A stretch of DNA of 64,000 bases. Origin: Candidatus Gastranaerophilales bacterium. Lineage in GTDB: Bacteria > Cyanobacteriota > Vampirovibrionia > Gastranaerophilales > Gastranaerophilaceae. The translations under genes and the position numbers were made by a program. Each line of letters starts with the position of its first letter. Positions within the stretch are counted from its first letter, which is position 1. The DNA lies in NCBI GenBank assembly GCA_017461425.1, contig JAFTXY010000011.1, positions 124,001 through 188,000 on the forward strand, in the 5' to 3' direction. Of the stretch, positions 8,990-17,221 are shown piece after piece. The notes under the pieces were generated by a model that did not search any database, was not told the origin of the DNA, and was given only the letters and a program-made list of their open reading frames with translations.

Positions 8990-9896
8990 TTATAAATCTT
9001 TCTAAGTATTTGAAAAATTCAACTAAAACATTTTGTCCATAGCAGAAATTCATAAAGTAATAATATGCTACAGGAATTGCAAAAATATATCCGTCAAATC
9101 TATCAAGCATGCCGCCATGACCTGGTAAAATATCGCTTGAATCTTTAACGCCAGCATCTCTTTTGATTAATGATTCTGATAAATCGCCAAGTTGTGCTGA
9201 TAATGTGATTAATAAGCCGCCCAAAATTGCTTCTGTAAGAGTTAAGCCTGTATAGAAAACTCCTAAACAAGAAATTAAAATAGCGCATAATCCGCCACCG
9301 ACAGCACCTTCTATTGTTTTTTTAGGACTGATTACTTCTGCAAGTTTATGTTTTCCGAATTTCACACCAAAATAATATGCACCGATATCAGTTATTGCTA
9401 CTGCAATAAAAACAAACAACAATAGCCATAATCCTTTTGATGGTAAGAATTGGAATGCCCCAACCCTATCTAACCCAATTTGTCTTATTAAAAGTAAATG
9501 ACAAGGAAGCCAACCGCAATACAGTGTTCCTAATGTTGTTGTAGCTACGTTTACAATATAAGGTTGTCTACCTCTAAATAATACTATCAAAAATGATGCC
9601 ATAATCATTAAAGTTAGCATTGATGGGACTAAATTAAATCTATGAAAAAACGTTAGGGCTGCAAATGCTAATGCGGAAAATAATATTATCGTAAGACTAG
9701 GATGAAAACCTTTGTGTCTTAGGATTTTTACATATTCTTTAGAGCATAAAGAAATTATTACTATTAAAAGAAGCAATAAAGGCAATGAACCTAAAACTAT
9801 TGCGCTAAGAGAAATAACGGAAATAATAATTCCTGTTATGACTCTTAATAGTTTATTCTTTTTTACACTTGCATCCTCTTGAGTTTTTTCTTTCAA
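8976..9896 (-). CDS. cdsA: Phosphatidate cytidylyltransferase
   Basis: This 306-residue integral membrane enzyme makes CDP-diacylglycerol from phosphatidic acid and CTP, the branch point of phospholipid synthesis. About eight hydrophobic segments are visible. The C-terminal family signature is present: SPKKTIEGAVGG, then QLGDLSESLIKRDAGVKD, DILPGHGGMLDRFDG. The start codon is TTG, preceded by GGAGA at 8 bases and one base after the frr stop. A short polar N-terminus (about 17 residues) precedes the first helix. Its place after pyrH and frr matches the conserved bacterial gene order. Confidence 0.94.
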   Translation of the reverse strand: MKEKTQEDASVKKNKLLRVITGIIISVISLSAIVLGSLPLLLLLIVIISLCSKEYVKILRHKGFHPSLTIILFSALAFAALTFFHRFNLVPSMLTLMIMASFLIVLFRGRQPYIVNVATTTLGTLYCGWLPCHLLLIRQIGLDRVGAFQFLPSKGLWLLLFVFIAVAITDIGAYYFGVKFGKHKLAEVISPKKTIEGAVGGGLCAILISCLGVFYTGLTLTEAILGGLLITLSAQLGDLSESLIKRDAGVKDSSDILPGHGGMLDRFDGYIFAIPVAYYYFMNFCYGQNVLVEFFKYLERFINAYF

Positions 9897-9897
9897 T

Positions 9898-10458
9898 TTA
9901 TATCTCCATTACTTCTTTTTCTTTTGCCGAAACTGTTTCGTCTACAATTTTAACAAATTTATCTGTAATTTTTTGTACTTGATCTTGCCCATCTTTAATA
10001 GCATCTTCTGGAAGATTCTCAGATTTTTCAAGTTTTTTAACCGCATCTGTTGCATCACGTCTAACGTTTCTGATAGCAACTTTTGCGTCTTCGCCCATAG
10101 CACGAACTTCTTTTGCTAATTCTTTTCTTCTATCTTGAGTTAATGGTGGAAATGCAAGACGAATAACCATGCCATCTGAGTTTGGTGTGATGCCTATTTC
10201 AGCTTTAATTAATGCTTTTTCAATTTCTTTGATAATAGTTTTGTCAAAAGGTGTGATAACTAATGTTGTACCTTCTGCAACAGATACTTGTGCCAATTGA
10301 CGAAGTCCTGTTGGGGCTCCATAATAATCAACCATTACTTTTTCTAGAATAAGAGGATTTGCTCTGCCTGTACGAACTGTTGCAAGTTCACGATTAAGTT
10401 GAGCAATGCATTTGTCCATTTTTTCTTCTGCTTGTTTTTTGATTTCTTCAATTGACAT
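9898..10458 (-). CDS. frr: Ribosome recycling factor
   Basis: This 186-residue protein, with EF-G, splits the post-termination ribosome complex. The family sequence is clear: LNRELATVRTGRANPLILEK near residues 21-40, then VDYYGAPTGLRQLAQVSV, AFPPLTQDRRKELAKEVR, and the C-terminal helix. Length is exactly usual. AGGAG precedes the ATG by a normal distance. It lies 19 bases after pyrH, the standard pyrH-frr arrangement. Confidence 0.97.
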   Translation of the reverse strand: MSIEEIKKQAEEKMDKCIAQLNRELATVRTGRANPLILEKVMVDYYGAPTGLRQLAQVSVAEGTTLVITPFDKTIIKEIEKALIKAEIGITPNSDGMVIRLAFPPLTQDRRKELAKEVRAMGEDAKVAIRNVRRDATDAVKKLEKSENLPEDAIKDGQDQVQKITDKFVKIVDETVSAKEKEVMEI

Positions 10459-10477
10459 ATTTATCTCCTAATAAAAA

Positions 10478-11200
10478 TTATTCTTCTACAATTGTTCCAA
10501 CTTTTTCGCTATTTAAAATTTTAACTAAGCTATTTTCTAAATTAAAATCAAATACGCAAATTGGTATGTTATTTTGCTTACATAAAGCACAAGAAGTTAA
10601 ATCCATAACTTTCAAGCCTTTGATGATAATATCATCGTAACTTATTTTATCATATTTTTTAGCATTTGGGTTAATTCTTGGGTCATCTGAATATACACCA
10701 TCTACCCCATTTTTTGCCATCAACATAGCCTCAGCCCCAATTTCTGAAGCTCTTAGAGCTGCAGCTGTATCTGTTGTGAAGAATGGGTTTCCTGTACCTG
10801 CTGCAAAAATTACAACCCTGTTTTTTTCCAAGTGTCTTATAGCTCTAAATCTGATATATGGTTCTGCTATTTTTTCAATATCAATAGCGCTTTGAACTCT
10901 GCAATCAACTCCGATCTTTCTTAGTTCAGATTGAATTGCAATTGCATTCATTACAGTTGCAAGCATTCCAACATAATCACCAGAAGCTTGGTCCATGCCT
11001 AGTTTGGATGAATTTTTCATTCCCCTGAAAATATTGCCACCGCCGACAACAACAGCAATTTGTACCCCTAAGTCATAAGCTTTTTTGATTTCTTGGCATA
11101 TATTATGCACAGGTTCTGGGTCAATTCCAAATTGTTGCGAGCCAAGTAAAGCTTCTCCTGATATTTTAAGAAGAATCTTTTTATATTTTAGTTCCGTCAT
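10478..11200 (-). CDS. pyrH: Uridylate kinase
   Basis: This 240-residue enzyme phosphorylates UMP to UDP in pyrimidine nucleotide synthesis. It has the amino-acid-kinase fold. Motifs are KILLKISGEALLG at residues 7-19, VVVGGGNIFRG near 50-60, GTGNPFFTTDTAAALRASEI near 130-150 and KNGVDGVYSDDPR near 160. Length is normal. AAAGGTG lies upstream of the ATG. It is the first gene of the minus-strand run to the GT9 gene, and a promoter is visible at 11234-11263. Confidence 0.96.
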   Translation of the reverse strand: MTELKYKKILLKISGEALLGSQQFGIDPEPVHNICQEIKKAYDLGVQIAVVVGGGNIFRGMKNSSKLGMDQASGDYVGMLATVMNAIAIQSELRKIGVDCRVQSAIDIEKIAEPYIRFRAIRHLEKNRVVIFAAGTGNPFFTTDTAAALRASEIGAEAMLMAKNGVDGVYSDDPRINPNAKKYDKISYDDIIIKGLKVMDLTSCALCKQNNIPICVFDFNLENSLVKILNSEKVGTIVEE

Positions 11201-11233
11201 TTAACACCTTTTCTAATTAAATAGTATATGTAA

Positions 11234-11263
11234 ATTATACACAATAAATTTTTATCATGTCAT
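11234..11263 (-). promoter_or_regulatory. Promoter of the pyrH operon
   Basis: On the minus strand ATGACA (11263-11258) and TATAAT (11239-11234) are 18 bases apart, with TG just before the -10. The -10 lies 34 bases before the pyrH ATG. Confidence 0.6.
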
Positions 11264-11273
11264 AATGTAAACT

Positions 11274-12473
11274 ATGTCATCTGAAAATTTTATCAAAAAT
11301 ATAACATCAAAAGATTTAAAACTTTCACATAAAACAATCGAAGCATTGATAAAACAAAAAGACAGCTCTTTGTTTTCTGAATTGTGCGAAAAATCAGAAT
11401 TTATTTTTCCATTTTTAAAAGAAAGAATTATTAAAGATTTTGTTAAGTTAATAACAGAAAATGATTTAGATGTTGTTTTTGAGTTTTCAAAAATTTATTG
11501 TTCAGATTTTGAAGATCTAATAGTAAATTCTTGGCTTAAATTTGCTTGCGAAGATTTAACAGATAAAATTTTGGAAATTTTAAATAACGGCACAAATGAA
11601 CAAAAAGCATATGCAGCAAGTTATTTTTGTCATATAAACGATTCTTTAGCAATTGAATTATTAAATCAAAATGCTATGTCTGATTTTGAACCTTTAAACA
11701 ATAATTGTGCAAAAGCTTTATCAAAATTTGGTGATAAAGATATATTGAATAAAGCAAAAGATATTATTGTAAATTCAAATGACGATTTTGAAAAAATATC
11801 TGCTTTTAATTATGTTATTTCGTATGGTGGAGCTGAAAATATTAAATTTGTTTTTGAACATGCTATAAATAATTCTTTTGAAACAAATATTATCGAAAAT
11901 ATCTTAAATCAAAATGATTTAGAATTTTTTAAGAAAAATTTTGAAAAATCTAATATAACAAAGATTTTTAATATATTAATTAATGCGTATCCGGAGGATA
12001 TTACCTTAGATACAATTTTATATTATCAAATTTATGATTTTATTGAACTTTTAAACAGCTATAATAATGAATATTCAACAAATCTTTTATTGCTTGCTAA
12101 AGAAAGATTTGGAGAATTTTTAGAAAATGATATTTATTTGTTTGATTTAGATAAAAATACAAAAGAAGAATTAAAAACAATTAAACAAAAACTAGATTCA
12201 TACAATCTAAAATTTAATAAAGAAGAATTAAATTTATATAATGTTGATATAGACAGATTTGATTGTGCATTAGATGTTGTTAAGGAAACAAAAGTTTTTG
12301 ATTGTTGTGAACTTTTGGCCGATTTTGTTAATAAAAATATGCTTGAAGAAAAATTTATTCCAAAAGTTGCTGAAATATTAAAAGATGCACAAAAAACAAA
12401 TTTAATAGATAAAAATTCACTTCAAAATATTGAAAATATCAATATCAAAGCGCTTGTTGAAAGTTATTTATAA
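11274..12473 (+). CDS. Alpha-solenoid (HEAT-like) protein of unknown function
   Basis: This 399-residue protein is nearly all helical and lacks membrane segments. From about residue 60 to 250 it shows helix-pair spacing like HEAT or armadillo repeats, for example AAYAASYFCHINDSLAIELL-like and CAKALSKFGDKDILNKAKDI segments. Such solenoids usually mediate protein contacts. I recognise no enzyme motif. The composition is rich in Asn, Lys, Ile and Phe. The ATG has no ribosome site, and a CATAAT box lies 7 bases upstream. It is divergent from pyrH and followed by a separate promoter at 12491, so it is probably transcribed alone. Confidence 0.72.
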   Translation: MSSENFIKNITSKDLKLSHKTIEALIKQKDSSLFSELCEKSEFIFPFLKERIIKDFVKLITENDLDVVFEFSKIYCSDFEDLIVNSWLKFACEDLTDKILEILNNGTNEQKAYAASYFCHINDSLAIELLNQNAMSDFEPLNNNCAKALSKFGDKDILNKAKDIIVNSNDDFEKISAFNYVISYGGAENIKFVFEHAINNSFETNIIENILNQNDLEFFKKNFEKSNITKIFNILINAYPEDITLDTILYYQIYDFIELLNSYNNEYSTNLLLLAKERFGEFLENDIYLFDLDKNTKEELKTIKQKLDSYNLKFNKEELNLYNVDIDRFDCALDVVKETKVFDCCELLADFVNKNMLEEKFIPKVAEILKDAQKTNLIDKNSLQNIENINIKALVESYL

Positions 12474-12490
12474 AAATTTTTCATGATTGC

Positions 12491-12519
12491 TTGACACAAA
12501 CATTTTTATATGGTAATAT
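12491..12519 (+). promoter_or_regulatory. Strong sigma-70-type promoter
   Basis: A perfect TTGACA (12491-12496), a 17-base spacer and TAATAT (12514-12519) are visible. Transcription should start near 12526, about 140 bases before the next gene. Confidence 0.75.
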
Positions 12520-12522
12520 AGT

Positions 12523-12560
12523 AAAAATTTAAGAAATCGGTTAGGGGTTCTTAAATTTTT
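12523..12560 (+). other. 5'-terminal hairpin in long leader
   Basis: AAAAATTTAAGAA (12523-12535) and TTCTTAAATTTTT (12548-12560) form a perfect 13-bp inverted repeat around the 12-base loop ATCGGTTAGGGG. It sits at the predicted transcript start. A second, weaker inverted repeat (TTGATTT with AAATCAA) follows at about 12573-12596. It may be an mRNA-stabilising leader, a small RNA or a protein-binding element. Confidence 0.5.
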
Positions 12561-12667
12561 CACCAAATGATTTGATTTTTTTTTGACCAAATCAAGAATG
12601 AGTAAAAGTTAGTGTTATTTTCTAGCGAAAATTGACATGATTATCTAGTGTAGAAAGTGTGACTATT

Positions 12668-13036
12668 ATGACAGTACAAGCAATTAAAGTTACAGAACCA
12701 AAAAGAAAAAATTCACTTGTGATGCCTGCTATGGTTGGTGCAGTTGCAGGTAGTGCTGCACGTTATGTTGTGCCTACAAAAAATGAATTATCAAGCATTA
12801 TCAATAAAGATGCTGTGGATACTTTTGTTTCTAATGCTTCTGTAGTTGCTCGTGGGTCAAAACGTTCTATTTTAAAATATGGCGGTTTTGGTGCGTTAAT
12901 TGCAGCCGGAATTGCTTCTGTTGCTAAGTTTTTCTCAGCAAAAAATAAACTAGCTAATACTGAATATGCAAAATATGAGGCATTGTTAGATACACCTGCT
13001 GATAGTGCATATGCAATTATGTGGTATGGCGATTAA
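12668..13036 (+). CDS. Small protein with hydrophobic segments, unknown function
   Basis: This protein of about 122 residues is not one I recognise. A polar N-terminus (TVQAIKVTEPKRKNS) precedes two moderately hydrophobic Ala/Gly-rich stretches (MPAMVGAVAGSAARYVV and GGFGALIAAGIASVAKFF), so it may associate with the membrane. The C-terminus is acidic and ends YAIMWYGD. An upstream in-frame GTG at 12659 is possible, but neither start has a ribosome site. I prefer the ATG at 12668. A strong promoter and a structured leader of about 140 bases precede it and a terminator follows, so it is a single-gene unit that may be highly expressed. Confidence 0.65.
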   Translation: MTVQAIKVTEPKRKNSLVMPAMVGAVAGSAARYVVPTKNELSSIINKDAVDTFVSNASVVARGSKRSILKYGGFGALIAAGIASVAKFFSAKNKLANTEYAKYEALLDTPADSAYAIMWYGD

Positions 13037-13077
13037 AAATATATAAAATACGATACAAGCGAAAATTTTTAAGATTT

Positions 13078-13110
13078 AAAGGTTCAATCAAAATGATTGA
13101 ACCTTTTATT
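13078..13110 (+). terminator. Intrinsic terminator
   Basis: AAAGGTTCAATC (13078-13089), loop AAAAT, GATTGAACCTTT (13095-13106) and a T-run. It is a perfect 12-bp stem after the gene ending at 13036. Confidence 0.88.
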
Positions 13111-13191
13111 CATTTAAAAAATTGATTTTTTCAAATTATAATTTCAATTCTTTTTAAAAGAAACGATAATAATTATAAAAAGGAGAAAATT

Positions 13192-13935
13192 ATGAGTTTA
13201 GATATTAAAAGTTCATTTACATATTTTACTAATGATAAAAATTGGAAGAAAAAATTTGGTATTGGATATTTAGTAACTGCATTTTTGTGTATTTGTTCAG
13301 GTTTTTTATCTGTTGGCGATAAAACGCAAATTACAAATACGCAAGTTATGGCATATCTTTTAGCCTTAATTCCAACATTTTATTTGCAAGGTTTTATTTT
13401 TAAAACAGCAAATCTAAGAATATATAAACCAGAACAAGGCATTGCCTTATGGAGTGATTATAGGGATATCTTTACAGTTGGTCTAAAAGCATTTTTCGGT
13501 ATTTTTCTTTTGTCATTTGTTGCAATGCTTCCATTGTTTATTTTAATTCCATTGACAACAATTGCAATTTTTACAAAATCAGTCTTGTTACCATTTGCAA
13601 TTGTTTTTGACTTGATGTCTTTATTATTTGCAGTTGCAGTCGTTTCAGCTGCATACATAGCTTTTTGTGTTGATTTGCAATTAAAAACTATGTTTAATTT
13701 TAAAGCAATGTGGAAAATTATTAAAAAATCATCTAAAGAATATCTTTTATTTATGTTATGGGTAACATTGTTATCAATTGCATTTTTTGTAATTACAATT
13801 TTATTAGGCATAACAATAGTCGGAATTGTATTAATTCCATTAGTTTGGTTCTATTTTTACATGATAGTGAGCGATATTATAGCTCAAATCGTTAAAGATA
13901 CCTTTATGACTAATAATCTTCCTATTCAACAGTAA
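13192..13935 (+). CDS. DUF4013-like polytopic membrane protein
   Basis: This 247-residue protein has about five to six hydrophobic helices (for example GYLVTAFLCICSGFL, AMLPLFILIPLTTIAIF, VVSAAYIAFCVDLQL and ITIVGIVLIPLVWFYFYM). The order and the C-terminal VSDIIAQI segment resemble DUF4013 proteins, which have no established function. GGAGA lies upstream of the ATG. The last 14 bases overlap the convergent glmS. No partner gene is adjacent on the same strand. The family assignment is by overall look only. Confidence 0.65.
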   Translation: MSLDIKSSFTYFTNDKNWKKKFGIGYLVTAFLCICSGFLSVGDKTQITNTQVMAYLLALIPTFYLQGFIFKTANLRIYKPEQGIALWSDYRDIFTVGLKAFFGIFLLSFVAMLPLFILIPLTTIAIFTKSVLLPFAIVFDLMSLLFAVAVVSAAYIAFCVDLQLKTMFNFKAMWKIIKKSSKEYLLFMLWVTLLSIAFFVITILLGITIVGIVLIPLVWFYFYMIVSDIIAQIVKDTFMTNNLPIQQ

Positions 13936-15769
13936 CAGATTTAGCAAGATTTCTCGGCTGGTCAACATCCTTGCCGAGATATTCTGCTATATAATATGCC
14001 AAAAGTTGTAATACAACTATATTCATAGCAGGGCTCATTAAATCTGAAACTGATGGAATCATAATTAAATCGTCAAACAAGTCTTTGTCTTTAGGTGCGA
14101 TATAGTTCGTAACTCCAATTAATTTTGCTTGACGAGCACGAGCTTCTTCGCAGTTTGAAAGGACTTTATCATAAACAATACCAGTATTTAAAATAGCCAA
14201 AACAGGCATATTTTCATCAAGCATTGCAATAGGTCCATGTTTTAATTCGCCTGCGCCATAACCTGTTGCATTAATATAACTGATTTCTTTTAATTTTAGT
14301 GCACCCTCTAATGCTGATGGGAAGTTAATCCCTCTTGCTATAAAGATAAAATCTTTGTAGCTTGAATATTTTTTAGCTATTCTTCTGATATCATCCGTGT
14401 TTTCTAATAACGATTCTAATTTATTTGGAAGTTGTATTAATTCTTGTTTTAAATTTATAACTTCTTCTTTATGTGCTTGGATATTTTTATTTTCCATTAG
14501 GTATATTGCAAGTAAATATAGGCTAATCAATTGTGCCATATATGATTTTGTTGCTGCAACAGAAACTTCAATACCTGCGCTTATTGGCAATAAACTATCA
14601 GCTAGACGAGCCATTGTAGAGTCTGTTCTATTGGTAATTATTGCAATATGGGAATTTTGTTCTTTAACCTGTTTAATAGCAGTGATTGTATCTGCTGTTT
14701 CTCCAGATTGAGAAATGCCGATTACAAGAGTATTTTCATCAGCTATTGTATCTCTATAAATATATTCGCTTGATGGTTCAACATCTACTGGAATTTGAGC
14801 AAATTTTTCAATAATATATTTGCCAACCATGCCCGCATGAAGACTTGTTCCGCAAGCGATTATTTGAACTCTTGTGATATTTTTTATTTTTTCTTGGCTT
14901 AATTTGCATTCATCTAATTTGATATTTTCTAATGGAGAAATTAATTTTCCACTTAAAACATTTCTTACAACATCGCTTTGTTCGTGAATTTCTTTAAGCA
15001 TGAAATGCTTATAACCCATTTTAGAAATAGCTACCGCTTCAAATGGAAGATATTCAACTTTATTAGGAATTAAATTTCCCAAATCATCATAAATTTCTAT
15101 GTTATTTTTTTGAACAACCCCAACTTGATAATCAGATAAATATATTGCTTTTTTTGTGTATTCAATAATTGCAGGAATATCTGATGCTACAAAATTTTCA
15201 TTTTCGCCAACTCCGATAATCAATGGAGCGTTTCTTTTTGCTACAACAATTTTATTTGGTTCGTTTTTATGAATTGCACAAAATGCAAAGGCACCCTTTA
15301 TTTTTTTAACAGCATTTTGCATAGCTTTTAAAAGATTATTAGTTTTTCCATATTCATATGCTATTAAATGAGCTGCAACTTCTGTATCTGTTTGAGATTG
15401 GAAAATGCAACCAGTTTTAATTAATTCTTCTTTTAATTCTTGATAATTTTCAATAATTCCATTATGAACCAAGGTTAAACTTTTGCAGTTGCAAGTATGC
15501 GGATGAGCATTTGTAGTTGTTGGAAGACCATGAGTTGCCCAGCGAATATGCCCAATTCCAATATTAGATTTTTCACAAATTTCCTGTTTTGTTTTTAAAA
15601 CTTCAATTAGATTGATTAATTTTCCTTGTGCTTTATATACATCTATATTATTACTATGCATTAAAGCAACGCCAGATGAATCATATCCACGATATTCAAG
15701 ATGAGATAATCCTGAAATTAAAATATCACTAGCTTTTTTATCCCCAATATAACCAATTATGCCGCACAT
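13922..15769 (-). CDS. glmS: Glutamine-fructose-6-phosphate aminotransferase
   Basis: This 615-residue enzyme makes glucosamine-6-phosphate, the first step to UDP-GlcNAc for peptidoglycan and LPS. Cys2 (MCGIIGYIG) is the glutaminase nucleophile, and EYRGYDSSG follows. Two SIS isomerase domains occupy roughly residues 285-430 and 455-600, with ACGTSLHAG and ISQSGETADT. The C-terminus DQPRNLAKSVTVE is the family ending. The ribosome site is GGAG at 5 bases. The roughly 75-base leader is too short for a glmS ribozyme and shows no sign of one. Confidence 0.97.
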   Translation of the reverse strand: MCGIIGYIGDKKASDILISGLSHLEYRGYDSSGVALMHSNNIDVYKAQGKLINLIEVLKTKQEICEKSNIGIGHIRWATHGLPTTTNAHPHTCNCKSLTLVHNGIIENYQELKEELIKTGCIFQSQTDTEVAAHLIAYEYGKTNNLLKAMQNAVKKIKGAFAFCAIHKNEPNKIVVAKRNAPLIIGVGENENFVASDIPAIIEYTKKAIYLSDYQVGVVQKNNIEIYDDLGNLIPNKVEYLPFEAVAISKMGYKHFMLKEIHEQSDVVRNVLSGKLISPLENIKLDECKLSQEKIKNITRVQIIACGTSLHAGMVGKYIIEKFAQIPVDVEPSSEYIYRDTIADENTLVIGISQSGETADTITAIKQVKEQNSHIAIITNRTDSTMARLADSLLPISAGIEVSVAATKSYMAQLISLYLLAIYLMENKNIQAHKEEVINLKQELIQLPNKLESLLENTDDIRRIAKKYSSYKDFIFIARGINFPSALEGALKLKEISYINATGYGAGELKHGPIAMLDENMPVLAILNTGIVYDKVLSNCEEARARQAKLIGVTNYIAPKDKDLFDDLIMIPSVSDLMSPAMNIVVLQLLAYYIAEYLGKDVDQPRNLAKSVTVE

Positions 15770-15798
15770 ATATACTCCATTAATTATTTTATTTCGTT

Positions 15799-15827
15799 AT
15801 TCTAGCAGACAAATATTTAACTTACAA
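15799..15827 (-). promoter_or_regulatory. glmS promoter
   Basis: On the minus strand TTGTAA (15827-15822), a 17-base spacer and TAGAAT (15804-15799), with an extended TGC before the -10. It lies about 30 bases upstream of the glmS start. Confidence 0.6.
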
Positions 15828-15847
15828 ATTAAGATTATATTAAGCAA

Positions 15848-15876
15848 AAAAAGCAAGGCGGTTTGCCTTGCTTTTT
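15848..15876 (-). terminator. Terminator of the Fe-alcohol dehydrogenase gene
   Basis: AAAAAGCAAGGC and GCCTTGCTTTTT form a 12-bp stem around a 5-base loop. The T-run is on the minus strand, 18 bases after the stop at 15894. Confidence 0.88.
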
Positions 15877-15893
15877 GTTTTGAAGTTATAAAA

Positions 15894-17090
15894 TTAAAGC
15901 GATTTTGTATAAATTTCTTTAACTACATCTTTTGTTGATTGAGTTGGTGCGATTGATAACAAACCGCCTAATGATGGAGTTGTATAAGTTAGGTCAACCA
16001 ATTTATCAATATCAGCGTCTTGGAATCCTTCATCTTTTAATTTATTTGGAACTCCGACTGATTTTAACCAATCATATACAAGGTTATATGCTTCTTGAGC
16101 GCTTGTTTCTGTTGAAATTTCTGGTGCGATTGGTTTTAAGATGTGCGCAAGAGTTTCTTTTTTAACTTCCCATATATTTTCAACAACAGCAGGTAATAAA
16201 ATAGCTAGACCTAAACCGTGTGATAATTCGTGTTTTAGTGCAGATAATGGATGTTCTAGAGCATGGGTGTAATGTAATAAACCATTATCAAAGCAAACCC
16301 CGCCCATCATTGCAGCATAAGCAAGATAATATCTTGCCTCATTGTTATCAGGATTAGCAAGAGCTAATGGCAAATATTTTGCTACCATTGAAATAACTTC
16401 ATGTGCTAAACAAATTGTATATGGAGAAGCAACTTTACTTGTTGCTGCTTCAACAACGTGGTTTAAAGCATCAATTGAAACATATTTTGTTTGTTTTTCT
16501 GATAATTTTGTCATCAATTGAGGATCATCAATTGCATACATTGGGTAAATGCAATCATAAGCAATTGCAGGTTTATAATCTTTTTCAACAATTGTTGCAA
16601 CGGCAAAACGATTTGTTTCCGTTCCTGTGCCGTGGGTTAAATTTATTGCAATAATTGGGGCTGCTTCTGTTGGAGCAAATGTAAATTCATATACATCGTT
16701 AGCAGATTTATCAGGATATTTTAATAATATTGCGACAGATTTTCCTGCATCAATTGGAGAACCGCCACCAATTGCTATTACTGCTTGAGCGCCGAACTCA
16801 CGAGCTATTTTAGTTGCTTCGTCAACCGCTTGATTTGTTGGATTTGGAGTTACTTTATCGTAGTTAACATATTCAATATTATTATTTTTAAGTGCTGCTT
16901 CAACATAATCCCAGGCTCCTGTTGCCTTGTAAGCATTTTTACCTGACATTACAATAAGTTTATTTATTCCTTTTGATTTTAAATCAGAAGCAATATCTTC
17001 AATTTTTTTGATGGCACCAATTCCAAAGAAAACTGTTGTTCTGGTTCTGATTTCTTTGATTTCATTAATGTTGATGTCTTTTTCCCACAT
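15894..17090 (-). CDS. Iron-containing alcohol dehydrogenase
   Basis: This 398-residue protein belongs to the group III (Fe-dependent) NAD(P)H alcohol dehydrogenases, which interconvert aldehydes or ketones and alcohols in fermentation. The nucleotide-binding motif AVIAIGGGSPIDAGKS lies near residues 95-110. Metal-ligand regions are HGTGTETNRFAV near 155 and HALEHPLSALKHELSHGLGL near 270-290, which hold the expected Asp/His ligands. AAAGGAG precedes the ATG. The gene is monocistronic, with terminators on both sides. The exact alcohol substrate cannot be told. Confidence 0.92.
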   Translation of the reverse strand: MWEKDININEIKEIRTRTTVFFGIGAIKKIEDIASDLKSKGINKLIVMSGKNAYKATGAWDYVEAALKNNNIEYVNYDKVTPNPTNQAVDEATKIAREFGAQAVIAIGGGSPIDAGKSVAILLKYPDKSANDVYEFTFAPTEAAPIIAINLTHGTGTETNRFAVATIVEKDYKPAIAYDCIYPMYAIDDPQLMTKLSEKQTKYVSIDALNHVVEAATSKVASPYTICLAHEVISMVAKYLPLALANPDNNEARYYLAYAAMMGGVCFDNGLLHYTHALEHPLSALKHELSHGLGLAILLPAVVENIWEVKKETLAHILKPIAPEISTETSAQEAYNLVYDWLKSVGVPNKLKDEGFQDADIDKLVDLTYTTPSLGGLLSIAPTQSTKDVVKEIYTKSL

Positions 17091-17167
17091 AAAAAACTCC
17101 TTTTAATGTACGTTATAAATCCAATCAATTTTAACATATTTAATTGTTTGTTAAAAGTAGCCAAATT

Positions 17168-17203
17168 AAAAAACCACCCCTTATTTCTAAAGAGTGGTTT
17201 TTT
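17168..17203 (-). terminator. serA terminator
   Basis: AAAAAACCAC (17168-17177) and GTGGTTTTTT (17194-17203) form a 10-bp stem with a partly paired inner part. The T-run on the minus strand follows serA. Confidence 0.85.
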
Positions 17204-17221
17204 GTTGTTTTGCTTAACGGA

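Noticed and set aside
15770-15846. Possible glmS ribozyme upstream of glmS
   Set aside because: The leader is only about 75 bases and none of the conserved ribozyme core is visible.
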